Shown: positions 9,857 to 18,903 of the stretch, piece after piece
Position numbering within the stretch: the stretch's first letter is position 1
Layout of the letters: each line of letters opens with the position of its first letter
Position numbers and translations under genes: made by a program
Notes under the pieces: model-generated
Databases searched by the model: none
Told to the model about the DNA's origin: nothing
The model's input: only the letters and a program-made list of their open reading frames with translations
From: Chlorobiota bacterium
GTDB taxonomy: Bacteria > Bacteroidota > Bacteroidia > Bacteroidales > F082
Reading direction: 5' to 3'
Length of the DNA: 64,000 nucleotides
Assembly: GCA_013151215.1 (NCBI GenBank)
Contig: JAADIS010000121.1
Span: 1 to 64,000 of the forward strand

Positions 9857-9874
9857 CGCTCTCAATGTTGAATC

Positions 9875-10738
9875 ATGTTGTGGAAAAATAATCGTTTGTC
9901 CGACTTAAAGAGGAGTTATATAAGTGAATTGGCATCGATTTACGGTGAAAGCGAATCAAAGCAGCAGCTGAATATGTTGATTGATTATTTTTTCGGTTTA
10001 AGTCGCAGCGAGCAAGCTGTAAGATATGACTTTAGGCTGAGCGAGTCGGAAATGTTGAGGATGCACGAGGCAGTAAAGGATTTAAAAAGGAACAAGCCAA
10101 TACAATATATTATCGGCGAGGCGGAGTTTCTGGACATGAGGATAAAAGTCAATGATAATGTATTGATTCCCAGGCCGGAGACTGAGGAACTGATTGAGCT
10201 TATAGCAAAGGGTGAAATCGGGCCGAATTTGAATATCTTGGATATAGGTACCGGATCGGGCTGTATTGCCCTTGCATTGGCGAAAAACCTGGACAATGCA
10301 AGGGTGTCGGCATTGGACATATCAAAAAATGCCCTGAAATTAGCAGACGAAAATGCAAGGATCAATAAGCTTGAAATCAATTTTGTTTCCGACGACATTC
10401 ATAACCCTGCTATTGACTGGGGGCATGAATTTGATGTCATAGTATCTAACCCGCCTTATATTAGACGTTCCGAAGAAGGTCTGATGAAAGCCAATGTACT
10501 TGAATATGAGCCTCATATAGCACTCTTTGTGGAGGACGGCGATCCTTTGCTGTTTTATAAGGCCATTGTTGGATTTGCTGCTGTAAACTTAAAGCCCGGA
10601 GGCAGGTTGTATTTCGAGATAAATGAAGCATTGGCCACAGATGTTAAAATTATGCTTGAGGAAAACTCATATAACAATGTGGGCGTCCATAAGGATATTA
10701 ACGGAAAGGACAGGATGGTCTCGGCATTAAAGGCATAA
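9875..10738 (+). CDS. prmC: Peptide chain release factor N5-glutamine methyltransferase PrmC
   Basis: The 287-residue product is the SAM-dependent methyltransferase that modifies the GGQ glutamine of release factors RF1 and RF2. The N-terminal helical domain ends in the RNKPIQYIIGEAEFL motif. The Rossmann domain carries the SAM-binding ILDIGTGSGCIALALA and the catalytic SNPPYIRR (NPPY) motif near residue 190. Length is normal for the family. It is transcribed alone from a short-leader promoter and ends against the terminator that serves the convergent YebC gene. Confidence 0.95.
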   Translation: MLWKNNRLSDLKRSYISELASIYGESESKQQLNMLIDYFFGLSRSEQAVRYDFRLSESEMLRMHEAVKDLKRNKPIQYIIGEAEFLDMRIKVNDNVLIPRPETEELIELIAKGEIGPNLNILDIGTGSGCIALALAKNLDNARVSALDISKNALKLADENARINKLEINFVSDDIHNPAIDWGHEFDVIVSNPPYIRRSEEGLMKANVLEYEPHIALFVEDGDPLLFYKAIVGFAAVNLKPGGRLYFEINEALATDVKIMLEENSYNNVGVHKDINGKDRMVSALKA

Positions 10739-10764
10739 AAAAAGCGTTTGAATCTCAAGCGCTT
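10737..10764 (-). terminator. Rho-independent terminator after the YebC gene
   Basis: A 10-bp stem (10742-10751 with 10755-10764, one G-T pair, 3-base loop) is followed on the minus strand by a run of seven T. It sits about 20 bases past the YebC stop and overlaps the end of prmC. Confidence 0.8.
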
Positions 10765-10783
10765 ATATCCTTAAAAAAGATCC

Positions 10784-11494
10784 TTAGGCCATATTGGTAT
10801 AGACTTCCAATACATCCTCGTCTTCTTCTATTTTGTCGAGGAATTTTTCTATTTCTATCATCTGCTCGTCGTCGAATTCAACGGGAGAAGTAGGGAATCG
10901 TTGCAAACTAGAGTTTTTAACGTCGATTTTAAGTTTCTCCAATGCGTCTGAAAGGCTTCCGTAATCATGATAATCGGCTTGAACGCTAACTGTGCCGTCA
11001 TCAATTTCAATTTTCTCCAAACCTGCGTCGATAAGTTCCAGTTCAAGTTCCTCGATATCCATTTCTTCGGTTTTGTCAAACTCGAAAACCGCTTTGCGAT
11101 TAAACATAAACTCTAAGGACCCTGTTGGCACGAAAGAGCCGCCAGCCTTGTTGAAATACGATTTGACATTGGCAACTGTCCGGGTTGTGTTGTCGGTGGC
11201 ACATTCGATAAAAACAAGAATGCCATGGGGCCCTTTTCCTTCATAATTCACCTCGATAACGGTATCGGCATCCTTGCCGCTAGCCCTTTTGATGGCCGAG
11301 TCGATATTGTCTTTCGGCATGTTCTGTGCTTTTGCCGTTTGAATGGCATGCCTTAGCTTGGCGTTCATGTCGGGATCGGGGCCGCCCTCTTTTGCGGCCA
11401 GGGTAATTGCTTTGCCCAGTCGTGGGAAAATCTTTGACATTTGACCCCATCTCTTCATTTTTGCCGCTTTTCTATATTCAAATGCTCTTCCCAT
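10784..11494 (-). CDS. YebC/PmpR family protein (TACO1-like)
   Basis: The 236-residue product spans the whole family. The N-terminal part begins MGRAFEYRKAAKMKRWGQM, slightly diverged from the usual GHSKW opening. The conserved KEGGPDPDMNAKLRHAI and NMPKDNIDSAIKRA segments follow, then the acidic C-terminal domains. Members are described as DNA-binding regulators and, more recently, as ribosome-associated translation factors, so the molecular role stays open. The ATG is supported by a -7 element (11517-11524) just upstream and by family alignment. Confidence 0.92.
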   Translation of the reverse strand: MGRAFEYRKAAKMKRWGQMSKIFPRLGKAITLAAKEGGPDPDMNAKLRHAIQTAKAQNMPKDNIDSAIKRASGKDADTVIEVNYEGKGPHGILVFIECATDNTTRTVANVKSYFNKAGGSFVPTGSLEFMFNRKAVFEFDKTEEMDIEELELELIDAGLEKIEIDDGTVSVQADYHDYGSLSDALEKLKIDVKNSSLQRFPTSPVEFDDEQMIEIEKFLDKIEEDEDVLEVYTNMA

Positions 11495-11516
11495 TGTGTT
11501 AATTTTTATATGTCCG

Positions 11517-11524
11517 CAAAAGTA
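11517..11524 (-). promoter_or_regulatory. -7 element of the YebC gene
   Basis: The minus strand reads TACTTTTG (TAnnTTTG), 22 bases before the ATG at 11494. No clear -33 element is visible. Confidence 0.45.
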
Positions 11525-11581
11525 TTAAATGTTGATATCATTTTAAATATTTACGGAAATTAATTTCCTGCTGAGCCAAAG

Positions 11582-12478
11582 TTAATACTCGTCATATATA
11601 ACTTGAGCCAGCTTGTCTGCCGCCTTCTCGTTATACCTGAACCATAGCTCAGGTTCAATCAGTTCTAATTCGCTAAGGCATAAGTCGTTGTTGTTGTCGT
11701 AAATAACATCAACCCTGGCGTAAAAAGTTTTTTCCCCACAACGATCGACCACATATTTGGCAAAGCCGAGTTCTTTTTCGCTGGCCGCATAAAGCTCAAC
11801 GCTACCCCCAAAATCATCCTGTACGCGAAAGTCGCCTGATTTCGCTTTCTTTAAAACGGCATGTGTGAATTCGCCTCCCATGAACATATAGGCCACTTCG
11901 CCCTTGCTTAAAATATTTTGCTGGAATTCCTGAAACATCATGCTCTCATGTTTAAGGAGCTGGTCCAAAATAATTTCCTTTTCTTCAGTATTTTCTTTCG
12001 TTAAGCGGTATGTGTGTCGTCCCGCACCTGAGATCGCGGGTTTTAAGACCGCTTCTTCCCATTTTGATTCGTTAAAAAGTTGGTCGAGGGTTTTTCGCTC
12101 TCCTTTCCCGATAAAGATCGTTTTGGGAATATTAATCCCATTGTTCTCTAAATCAATCAGATAATGCTTGTCGATATTCCATTTCAATGTTTCGTACGGG
12201 TTTATGAGGATTGATTTATTTTTTACGATCTCCAACCAATTGTGAAACTCATTAAACCTGTCGAAATAATCCCAGGTAGTCCTTATCAGCAATAAGCGCA
12301 CCGATTCCCAATTAAAATTGGGGTTGGACCAGGAAGTTCTGAACACCTTGAATCCTTTTGCCTCCAATGCCTTTTGAATCAAGGAATCTTCCAGCAATAT
12401 ATTGGTTTCGTTCTCATCGGAAGCGACAATATTGTCGTATCTGTCCTCGGTAAGAATTACTATATCGAATTTTTGCAT
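11582..12478 (-). CDS. ATP-grasp domain protein
   Basis: The 298-residue cytoplasmic protein has an ATP-grasp fold of the RimK/glutathione synthetase type. An N-terminal preATP-grasp region comes first (LLIRTTWDYFDR). The ATP-binding lysine region is VLKPAISGAGRHTYRL, and a metal-ligand region lies at RVDVIYDNNNDLCLSELELIEPELWF, where the Glu/Asn-type ligands sit near the C-terminus. It resembles the DcsG-like or uncharacterised group seen across bacteria. It should ligate a carboxylate to an amine or thiol with ATP hydrolysis, but the substrates cannot be told. It begins just after the terminator of the OsmC gene, so it likely has its own promoter or low read-through expression. Confidence 0.8.
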   Translation of the reverse strand: MQKFDIVILTEDRYDNIVASDENETNILLEDSLIQKALEAKGFKVFRTSWSNPNFNWESVRLLLIRTTWDYFDRFNEFHNWLEIVKNKSILINPYETLKWNIDKHYLIDLENNGINIPKTIFIGKGERKTLDQLFNESKWEEAVLKPAISGAGRHTYRLTKENTEEKEIILDQLLKHESMMFQEFQQNILSKGEVAYMFMGGEFTHAVLKKAKSGDFRVQDDFGGSVELYAASEKELGFAKYVVDRCGEKTFYARVDVIYDNNNDLCLSELELIEPELWFRYNEKAADKLAQVIYDEY

Positions 12479-12489
12479 ATTAAAGAGTC

Positions 12490-12514
12490 AAAAAAAAACG
12501 ACAATTATTGTCGG
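12490..12514 (-). terminator. Terminator-like hairpin after the OsmC gene
   Basis: The minus strand forms a CGACA/TGTCG inverted repeat (extendable to 7 bp around a very small loop), followed by nine T. It stands between the OsmC stop (12529) and the ATP-grasp start (12478). Confidence 0.6.
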
Positions 12515-12528
12515 CTCAAAAAAATGTT

Positions 12529-12951
12529 TTAATCTTCAAGTACGATTTCGTGTGTTAACTCCGCCTTGCCCTTGAGCAATTCACTTACACCGCAATACCT
12601 GTCCTGTGAAAGCTTTACTGCCTTTTCCAGTTTGTCCGCCGGAAGGTCCTTCCCCCTGAAAATATACCTTATATGTATTTTATGGTAATATTTCGGGTGC
12701 TCGTCAGTAAGTTCGCCATCTACCTCAACATTGAAATAGTCGGGTTTGATGCGCATTTTGCCAAGTATTGAAACAACGTCCATGCCCGTACATCCGCCCA
12801 GCGACACCAAAGTTAGCGGTTTTGGCGTTGGCCCGGTATTAGTGCCGCCAACACTTTCGTGCGCATCAATCTTTATTTTGAAATTATTTACTTCTGCCTC
12901 AAAGGCCATACCTTCTGTCCAGGTAACATTTACTTTTTGTGCCATATTCAT
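12529..12951 (-). CDS. OsmC family protein
   Basis: The product is 140 residues, or 138 if the second ATG (12945, MAQKV) is used. It is a full-length OsmC/Ohr-fold protein with the conserved pattern GPTPKPLTLVSLGGCTGMDVVSIL holding the first reactive cysteine. The second cysteine, in DRYCGVSELLKG, completes the thiol peroxidase pair. Such proteins reduce organic hydroperoxides in the cytoplasm, but many YhfA/OsmC-like members have no assigned substrate. A -7 element lies immediately upstream and a terminator-like hairpin downstream, which suggests a single-gene transcript. Confidence 0.9.
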   Translation of the reverse strand: MNMAQKVNVTWTEGMAFEAEVNNFKIKIDAHESVGGTNTGPTPKPLTLVSLGGCTGMDVVSILGKMRIKPDYFNVEVDGELTDEHPKYYHKIHIRYIFRGKDLPADKLEKAVKLSQDRYCGVSELLKGKAELTHEIVLED

Positions 12952-12961
12952 ATATTTTTCG

Positions 12962-12969
12962 CAAAAATA
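12962..12969 (-). promoter_or_regulatory. -7 element of the OsmC gene
   Basis: The minus strand reads TATTTTTG (TAnnTTTG) only 11 bases before the ATG at 12951, implying a leader of a few bases. Confidence 0.45.
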
Positions 12970-13010
12970 CTTTATTTCTCTTAATCAACATCAAAACCCG
13001 ATCCCAAGGC

Positions 13011-13463
13011 TTAGAAAACAGCAGTCAGCCTGATCTTGCTGCCATTGAAAACAAGCTCGTCGCCTGGTTTCTTATCTGCTAAAGCCTGAAATATAGGTAC
13101 TTGTGGCGATATGGCAAAATACTGCTTTCCATTGATGTCGATTTTCCCCAGGCCTGCCGAAACAAAAAGGTTTTGTTTGTCGGTTAATACTACTGCGCCG
13201 AATTCAACTTTTTTAAGTTCCTTTTTCACACTTATGCTTTGAAGGGTGTTCATAACTATATTTGCCTTGGCTTGTTGTTGGGCAAACATATCGCGCTGCC
13301 TCAACAGTTTTGTCTTAAAGGCATCGTAACGGTCTTTTGGCTGTCCGTACTCATTCGACATTCGCTGGGCTTCGTCAATTTCCATTTGCAGATCGTTAAT
13401 TGCCTTGACCTGCTTCTCGATGCATTTATCCAATAATTCCTTCTTTAACTCTAAATTTGTCAT
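13011..13463 (-). CDS. GreA/GreB-like transcription factor family protein
   Basis: The 150-residue product has an N-terminal coiled coil (about residues 5-75, rich in E, K and Q) and a C-terminal globular domain (EFGAVVLTDKQNLFVSAGLG to the FNGSKIRLTAVF end). This is like the GreA/GreB C-terminal domain that binds RNA polymerase. In this phylum such proteins are often mislabelled 3-oxoacyl-ACP synthase. The acidic tip residues of true Gre cleavage factors cannot be confirmed by eye, so a Rnk- or Gfh-like role is also possible. The frame opens at a TTG (13481), but that codon overlaps the -7 element, so ATG 13463 is the start. Confidence 0.7.
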   Translation of the reverse strand: MTNLELKKELLDKCIEKQVKAINDLQMEIDEAQRMSNEYGQPKDRYDAFKTKLLRQRDMFAQQQAKANIVMNTLQSISVKKELKKVEFGAVVLTDKQNLFVSAGLGKIDINGKQYFAISPQVPIFQALADKKPGDELVFNGSKIRLTAVF

Positions 13464-13478
13464 GAGGATGTTTTTGTG

Positions 13479-13509
13479 CAAAAGTAAAGTTTTAGCCTTT
13501 GCTTTTCAA
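13479..13509 (-). promoter_or_regulatory. Promoter of the GreA/GreB-like gene (-33/-7)
   Basis: The minus strand shows TTG (13507-13509), a 20-base spacer and TACTTTTG (13479-13486), a full Bacteroidota-type promoter. It separates this gene from the cobalamin operon upstream. Confidence 0.6.
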
Positions 13510-13529
13510 TCTTTTGCCCTTAGGTTTTT

Positions 13530-14669
13530 TTACTCGATAAAAGCAATGTCGCCTGGTATGATGCCTGCCTTGAAAGAGGTGATCAACTTTCCTTCGGCCG
13601 AATACCTGAATATGTCGCCGCTTTTGTTGTAGTCGTTGGCATCGCCCACGTAAATTTGGTTTTTGTTGCTAATTGCCAAAGTGTAAAAGTTAAGGTTTTC
13701 GCCAGCAACAATTAATGGGGTAACAGGTATCGAATTGTCGTTTACCGACATCGAATAAACATCTTTGTTGATGAAATAGAGGCTGTCGCCAGCAGGGTTG
13801 ATGGCCAAGTCTGTTGGCGAAGTGCCGATGTCGTCATACTCTAGGGTTTTTAAAACTTTATGGGTCGAAGAATGTATCTTCCACAAACCAGGCTTCTCTT
13901 CATTCATAAAACCCCCGCTGCACAAAACCCAGATATTGTCGTCCTTATCGATGACCATGCTGTTGGGCTCTTTTCCAACTACTACCGAATCAACAATTTG
14001 CATGCTTTGAATGTTCAGTACCATAAGCATGTTGTTCTCTGCTTCCTGATTGTATGCCGACCAGTTCGTGATAAAAACCTCATTGTTTTTCAGCAATAAA
14101 TTCTCCGATGTCCTGCCGATATTTATTTTTGACAATATCGTCATGTCGTCGATGTTTATCAAAGTGAGCTTGTTTTCGTATAGATCACTAACTAATGCCT
14201 TGCCCTCATCTATTTTCAAAAAATTCCTGGGAGATGTGAGCTGATCGATTTTCGCATTGTAAATACCTGTTTTCGCATCTATTTTAAAAACTGTATGCGA
14301 ATTGTTGACAGTAATGAATATGTAGCCGGTTCCTATGAAGATACTATTGGCGACATCGCCCAAAGGCGCGTTGTTCTTACGATAAAAAACCTGCTGTATA
14401 AGTTCATCTGTCTCTTGGTTGTAATAAGTCAGCGATGCGTTGCCGGCTGTGAAATTCCCCTCGTTTACTATAAAAACAGCATGCTCCAACTCTCCGACAG
14501 GGAGAGGGGCTTGATTTTTGTCGCATGAGCCGAAAATTAATAAAATAGCAATAATAACTGCCAGGGTTTTAATGGTAGTACAATTTATTATGGACCCCGT
14601 CCCGCAACTCATGCCCAAAACCAAATTATTGAACTTCCTTAAAATTATTTTAGTAAAACGCTTAAACAT
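13530..14669 (-). CDS. YncE/BtuG-like beta-propeller lipoprotein
   Basis: The 379-residue product has a long N-terminus, then a hydrophobic segment ending IFGSC at about residue 49, a lipobox that predicts a surface or periplasmic lipoprotein. The rest is a run of YncE-like propeller blades (KIDAKTGIYNAKIDQL, LINIDDMTILSKINIG, VLNIQSMQIVDSVVVG). Bacteroides BtuG is a seven-bladed beta-propeller lipoprotein that binds cobalamin very tightly at the cell surface and hands it to BtuB. The fold, lipobox and position directly after a BtuB-like gene in a cobalamin-riboswitch operon support the same role here. The ATG overlaps the btuB stop by one base (TAATG), which implies translational coupling. 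Confidence 0.75.
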   Translation of the reverse strand: MFKRFTKIILRKFNNLVLGMSCGTGSIINCTTIKTLAVIIAILLIFGSCDKNQAPLPVGELEHAVFIVNEGNFTAGNASLTYYNQETDELIQQVFYRKNNAPLGDVANSIFIGTGYIFITVNNSHTVFKIDAKTGIYNAKIDQLTSPRNFLKIDEGKALVSDLYENKLTLINIDDMTILSKINIGRTSENLLLKNNEVFITNWSAYNQEAENNMLMVLNIQSMQIVDSVVVGKEPNSMVIDKDDNIWVLCSGGFMNEEKPGLWKIHSSTHKVLKTLEYDDIGTSPTDLAINPAGDSLYFINKDVYSMSVNDNSIPVTPLIVAGENLNFYTLAISNKNQIYVGDANDYNKSGDIFRYSAEGKLITSFKAGIIPGDIAFIE

Positions 14670-16627
14670 TATTTTGTATTAAAACCTAAAAATGCCTCCA
14701 GATATCTTCCCGGCATTGGCCTCCAAAGTATTGCCTGATACGAGACATTAAATATATTATTTATTTTTATCCTAAGATTTAAACCGAATTTCTTAAATCC
14801 GAACTTCCTCCCTATCGACATGCTGCTCAAAAAATAAGCGGGCAATGTGTTGGAATACAGCGTCTCGCCGTCGAGCGAAGTATTTCTTTTGCCTATGAGC
14901 TGGGTGTTCCAGCTGAAACTGTTTTGCTCGTGTTTTAAATAAATGAACAAGTTTGCAGACTGCAATGGAACATAAATCAGTTGCCTTCCTGCATATCCGG
15001 CGTTTTCTGCTTTTTCGCTTTCGTTAGTCGATCTGTTCAATGAATATTGCGTGGAAAACTTATAGAAAAAACCTCTTGTGTTTCCCGATAGGCTGATACT
15101 GGTTTCCAATCCCCTGGCATGAACACTTTCGACGTTTCGGGCAGTCCAATATCTATAATCGCTTGGAACCCATTGTATCCAGTTGGAGATCTGCGAATTG
15201 TAAAAGCTAATGTCGAACCCTAGGTCAAATGACTCGGAAAATGATTTTGCGTAGTTCAGCCCAAGGTCGAACTGCATTCCTTCCTCAGGCAATAGTTCCG
15301 GGCTTCCACCTGGGAACCAGTATAAATCGTTTAATGAAGGTAGGTTATAATTTAAGTTTACTGATGCCCTTATGTAGATCTCCTCTTGTTTTAACGGTTT
15401 TACGGATAATCCTAAAAATGGTATGATGGGAAGGAACCTATGTTCGGAATATTGCTGGCGCAGCAAAAAATCCATAACAATAGCTTCGGAGAATTTCTTG
15501 TTTAGTTTAAGGTATAGGCCGTAATTCTCCCTCGATTTAATGCCATTATAATTATTCGAGTTCACGGAAAATAAACTTGCTGACAATTCTGCCGAAATAA
15601 TCCAGCCTTTGCTAAGATTGCGGTTTAATTTTGTTTTGAAAAAGCCCGAGCTGCTTTTGTTTGTGGAGTTTATGAACGTTACGGTGTCTTCGTAGTCGGT
15701 GGCCGCAGTTGTCTTCAACAAATAATTCATGTCGTCGTAAAACCAAGCAGCCTTGGTTTCGACAACTGTTCTCGACTTCTTGTATTTATACGAAACAATG
15801 TTCCTGGAACTAAAATCCCCCTGATGCTCCTCATTGTTTCCTACCTCCGCATTGCTCATGACCAAGGGTATCTCCCGATAATTCCATTGATTCCACGATT
15901 GCACTTTGACGGAATGATGTTCCGAGATCAAATAATCGAATTCCTGCACGAAACCTCTGTTGTAGTACGAGGCATTTTCCTGCTTCTGCCATTCGGGAGG
16001 GATGACGGCATTGTTATAGTAAGAGAACGAGTTTTCGGATGAATTTAGATAAACCGATGTGCCTGAGGTAATTTGCTTGAATTTAAGGTTTACTTTAAGC
16101 GTTGTGGTGAAAGTATTAAAACTACCGAAGCCCTGATTGAGTTCAACTTTGTTTGAACTAATGTTACTGCCTGAGTATAAGTTGATTGCCCCGCCTAAGG
16201 CCCCCGAAGTGCTTTTAATGGAACTGCCGCCATAATCAAGTTGTGCCTGATCGAAGAATGCATTTGGCACCAGCGATAAGTCAACTTGACCGAGCATGGG
16301 CGAATTAATCTCGAAATCGTTCCATAAAACTTTAGTGTGCGAAGCAGCCGTACCCCTGAAGGCTGCCGTGGCCAGACTGCCTTTTCCGTACGACTTGACG
16401 AAGATCGGGCTTTCGGCCCTAAGCAGCTCCCCAAGGTCCAAATGGTCTAGATCCTGCTTTATCAGAGTATCTATCTGCTGCGATTTCGTTGTTGAGCTGC
16501 GTTCGACGAAGTTTGACATAACTACCATCTCCTCCAAATTCAATGTGTCGAATATCATTTGTGCTCCTGCCGGAAGGCTCGGCAATAGCGATATGAAAAT
16601 GAGGATATGTTTGATGGTTTTTAGCAT
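14669..16627 (-). CDS. btuB: TonB-dependent cobalamin receptor, BtuB-like
   Basis: The 652-residue outer-membrane receptor has a signal peptide ending LPAGAQ and a plug domain at about residues 50-160 (LGELLRAESPIFVKSYG, then GTAASHTKVLWNDFEINSP, ALGGAINLYSG). A beta-barrel follows, ending in the aromatic terminus LEAFLGFNTK. It lacks the carboxypeptidase-like extension of SusC proteins, which fits a small-ligand transporter. Specificity for vitamin B12 is inferred from the riboswitch that heads the operon and from the BtuG-like neighbour. It starts 6 bases after the preceding T9SS gene and overlaps the next gene by one base. No BtuFCD inner-membrane transporter is in the window. Confidence 0.85.
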   Translation of the reverse strand: MLKTIKHILIFISLLPSLPAGAQMIFDTLNLEEMVVMSNFVERSSTTKSQQIDTLIKQDLDHLDLGELLRAESPIFVKSYGKGSLATAAFRGTAASHTKVLWNDFEINSPMLGQVDLSLVPNAFFDQAQLDYGGSSIKSTSGALGGAINLYSGSNISSNKVELNQGFGSFNTFTTTLKVNLKFKQITSGTSVYLNSSENSFSYYNNAVIPPEWQKQENASYYNRGFVQEFDYLISEHHSVKVQSWNQWNYREIPLVMSNAEVGNNEEHQGDFSSRNIVSYKYKKSRTVVETKAAWFYDDMNYLLKTTAATDYEDTVTFINSTNKSSSGFFKTKLNRNLSKGWIISAELSASLFSVNSNNYNGIKSRENYGLYLKLNKKFSEAIVMDFLLRQQYSEHRFLPIIPFLGLSVKPLKQEEIYIRASVNLNYNLPSLNDLYWFPGGSPELLPEEGMQFDLGLNYAKSFSESFDLGFDISFYNSQISNWIQWVPSDYRYWTARNVESVHARGLETSISLSGNTRGFFYKFSTQYSLNRSTNESEKAENAGYAGRQLIYVPLQSANLFIYLKHEQNSFSWNTQLIGKRNTSLDGETLYSNTLPAYFLSSMSIGRKFGFKKFGLNLRIKINNIFNVSYQAILWRPMPGRYLEAFLGFNTK

Positions 16628-16633
16628 TACATT

Positions 16634-17641
16634 TTATTTATGTAATATTCTTTTGTAAATCAATAAGCTGCCGCTTTCGATCCGCAGTATCAGCAATCCT
16701 TTTGGAAGAGATGAGCCGGAAAGGCTGAAATTGCTATCAGCACACTTCGAGGAATAAACTAGTCTTGAATTCAAGTCGAAAATGCTAATGACGGAGTTTC
16801 TCTCTATTTTCCCTATATTCAGGACATTGGTAAATGGGACAGGATAAATAATTATCTCTTGACCGCTGATTTTGTCAACTGCAAGGTGCTCCACGTCATT
16901 GATTATGCCAACGGCATCCAAATCGAATCCTGATGACTCGAATGGGGTAGGCCATGGATCGTTGATTTTGTTTCCTTGGGAATCATGAGACGCATAAGCG
17001 TCGGCAAGGCTGCCAACAACATCCACTATTTTTATGTATCTGATGTTCTGAACATCCAGGTCGTCAGAATATTGCAGTTCGTTTAAATCGAAGGGGGTGC
17101 CGTATCCACCTCTGTATTTCCCGGCCATATTATACAGTTTAGTGGCATCAAGCGTGCCGAAGGTCGCTATTTGCTCAACGGTTTGAGTATTGGAAACAGA
17201 AGGGAAGCCCACAAAATCTACCCCATCCGAACTTACCTCAACAAAAGCAAGTTCCAGGAAATCATCGTTGAAGGAGTTTTCGAATACCGCAAAATCATTG
17301 CCCGGGCCGTCAACAATGGGCGTGGAAAAATATAATATCGCCGACCCGCCGTCGCCGAGGCTCACTACTCCCTTATCCGCAAAACCGTAGGCCGAGCTGT
17401 CCGAGCCATAAGTTGCCAAGCCCAGACTCGCGTTGCTCATATCAACAAAGCCCCTGTTGATCAGGCAACTATCTGCCCAATTCACAAAAATCGAACTATC
17501 GGCTTTTATGGCCGTGCTGCCCACTTGTCCGGCCGGAGGCGCAAACTGCGCCGATGCCGGTATTTGAAAAAGTAATAATATCGGGGCAATTCCCATAAAT
17601 AGGAACCGCCCGATATTATTAATTGTAGTTGAACGATTCAT
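16634..17641 (-). CDS. Secreted T9SS type A protein of the cobalamin operon
   Basis: The 335-residue product has a signal peptide ending IPASAQ and a beta-rich domain (GDGGSAILYFSTPI, GPGNDFAVFENSFNDDFLELAFVEVSSDG) found in Bacteroidota surface proteins. It ends in a T9SS type A sorting domain (IIIYPVPFTNVLNIG, SLPKGLLILRIESG, YKRILHK). The body contains acidic loops that could bind calcium. I do not recognise an enzyme. Its place between a propeller protein and BtuB under a B12 riboswitch points to cobalamin capture or handover at the surface, an inference from context. Its ATG overlaps the previous stop by one base (TAATG). Confidence 0.75.
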   Translation of the reverse strand: MNRSTTINNIGRFLFMGIAPILLLFQIPASAQFAPPAGQVGSTAIKADSSIFVNWADSCLINRGFVDMSNASLGLATYGSDSSAYGFADKGVVSLGDGGSAILYFSTPIVDGPGNDFAVFENSFNDDFLELAFVEVSSDGVDFVGFPSVSNTQTVEQIATFGTLDATKLYNMAGKYRGGYGTPFDLNELQYSDDLDVQNIRYIKIVDVVGSLADAYASHDSQGNKINDPWPTPFESSGFDLDAVGIINDVEHLAVDKISGQEIIIYPVPFTNVLNIGKIERNSVISIFDLNSRLVYSSKCADSNFSLSGSSLPKGLLILRIESGSLLIYKRILHK

Positions 17642-18903
17642 TAATTTTTAATAAACCTTGATGAAGCCCTCGAATTGTTGCCCATGATATTTATGAAATA
17701 AACCCCGGGATCCAAATTGCTTATATCTATCCTGTCAGAAGCATCGCCCTGATAAACTATGCTTCCCATTACATCAACAATATTGATTCTTTGTATGTTG
17801 AACCTGGTTTTAGTTTTTATCCGAATGAAATCAGTGGCCGGATTCGGGAATAATGAAATCATGCCCTCCTCGCTTATCCTATCGGTCCCGCTGTTTAAGC
17901 GATAGTCAACAGCGATGGCCTGGGCTGAGATACCTGCATCGAACAATCCGGTTTGCGTTCCGCCCAGGTCATAAATAAAACCATCGCCTGAGGAGAAAAA
18001 ATCGCTTGTCGTCAGGTAAATCATATTGTTTAGAGTATCGATCGTCGAGGCTGCTATGCTTGCCGCCTGAGGGTCAACGATCATGTTCATCTCGTCGCTG
18101 TTCATATCATAAGCGGCAATTCCGTTGTTAAGCTCAACATAATATTTATCTTGAAACTGACCAGTTCCGTTTGCCAGTACAGCATTTGTAAATGTTGTTT
18201 CGGCCAAAACATTTCCTTCGTTGTCAAAACTGGCAACCTTAGCCGTGCTGTCGCCCCAGGCTGTTTTCATAAAGCTGAAGATGATATCGTTATAATAAGC
18301 AAAATATCCGATACCGGCATAAAAATCACCATAATCATCTTCCGACAACAGAGTGTTCTCAGCTATGTCGATAGCGGCAATTTTACCCGTGGTGCTTCCC
18401 CATCCGCCCGGAACGGCAACAAGAGCCACACCGTCATTTATCAATATTCCGGCTGCTTCGCCAGAAACCCCTTCTATGTTTGATATAAGAGTTAAGTCAT
18501 CGAGAGAGAATATCCTGACGAAGTTTTCTGTTACTGGATACCAGAACGAGGCGATCAGGACATTGCCGTCGGTCGCAAGTTGATTGATGCCGGAAGCTGC
18601 TACCGAGGCCACCTTCTCATAAGTATCGATGTTGAGCTTAACAATGGAATCTTGTGCTGCAACATAAGCATAGCCGTCATTGATGATCACATCCTGTACC
18701 GATTGGGTATAAATTGTCGCAAATTCGTTTGTGGTTTGGGTTTCCAGGTCGTAGGACGCCACTGTTACGTAATCGTCGGCATTGCCGAAATCGCCACCAT
18801 TGACAAAAATAATTTGTTTGGTGTAGTTTGTCTGCGCATCTGCGCGAAATGCTGAAAGGGCTATCGCAAGCACCATCAGACTTAAAAAGTAAATCTTTTT
18901 CAT
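17641..18903 (-). CDS. Secreted T9SS type A beta-propeller, first gene of cobalamin operon
   Basis: The 420-residue product has a signal peptide (MKKIYFLS to FRADAQ) and a YncE/DUF5074-like propeller of about 300 residues (VTVASYDLETQTTNEFATIY, IVKLNIDTYEKVASVAASG, RIFSLDDLTLISNIEG, KIAAIDIAENTLLSED). It ends in a T9SS type A sorting domain (LFPNPATDFIRI, LDPGVYFINIMG, SSRFIKN). It appears to be a T9SS-exported counterpart of the lipoprotein propeller at the end of the same operon, so a second cobalamin-binding protein is the natural hypothesis. The longer frame to 18948 starts inside the leader hairpin; ATG 18903 directly precedes the signal peptide. Confidence 0.8.
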   Translation of the reverse strand: MKKIYFLSLMVLAIALSAFRADAQTNYTKQIIFVNGGDFGNADDYVTVASYDLETQTTNEFATIYTQSVQDVIINDGYAYVAAQDSIVKLNIDTYEKVASVAASGINQLATDGNVLIASFWYPVTENFVRIFSLDDLTLISNIEGVSGEAAGILINDGVALVAVPGGWGSTTGKIAAIDIAENTLLSEDDYGDFYAGIGYFAYYNDIIFSFMKTAWGDSTAKVASFDNEGNVLAETTFTNAVLANGTGQFQDKYYVELNNGIAAYDMNSDEMNMIVDPQAASIAASTIDTLNNMIYLTTSDFFSSGDGFIYDLGGTQTGLFDAGISAQAIAVDYRLNSGTDRISEEGMISLFPNPATDFIRIKTKTRFNIQRINIVDVMGSIVYQGDASDRIDISNLDPGVYFINIMGNNSRASSRFIKN

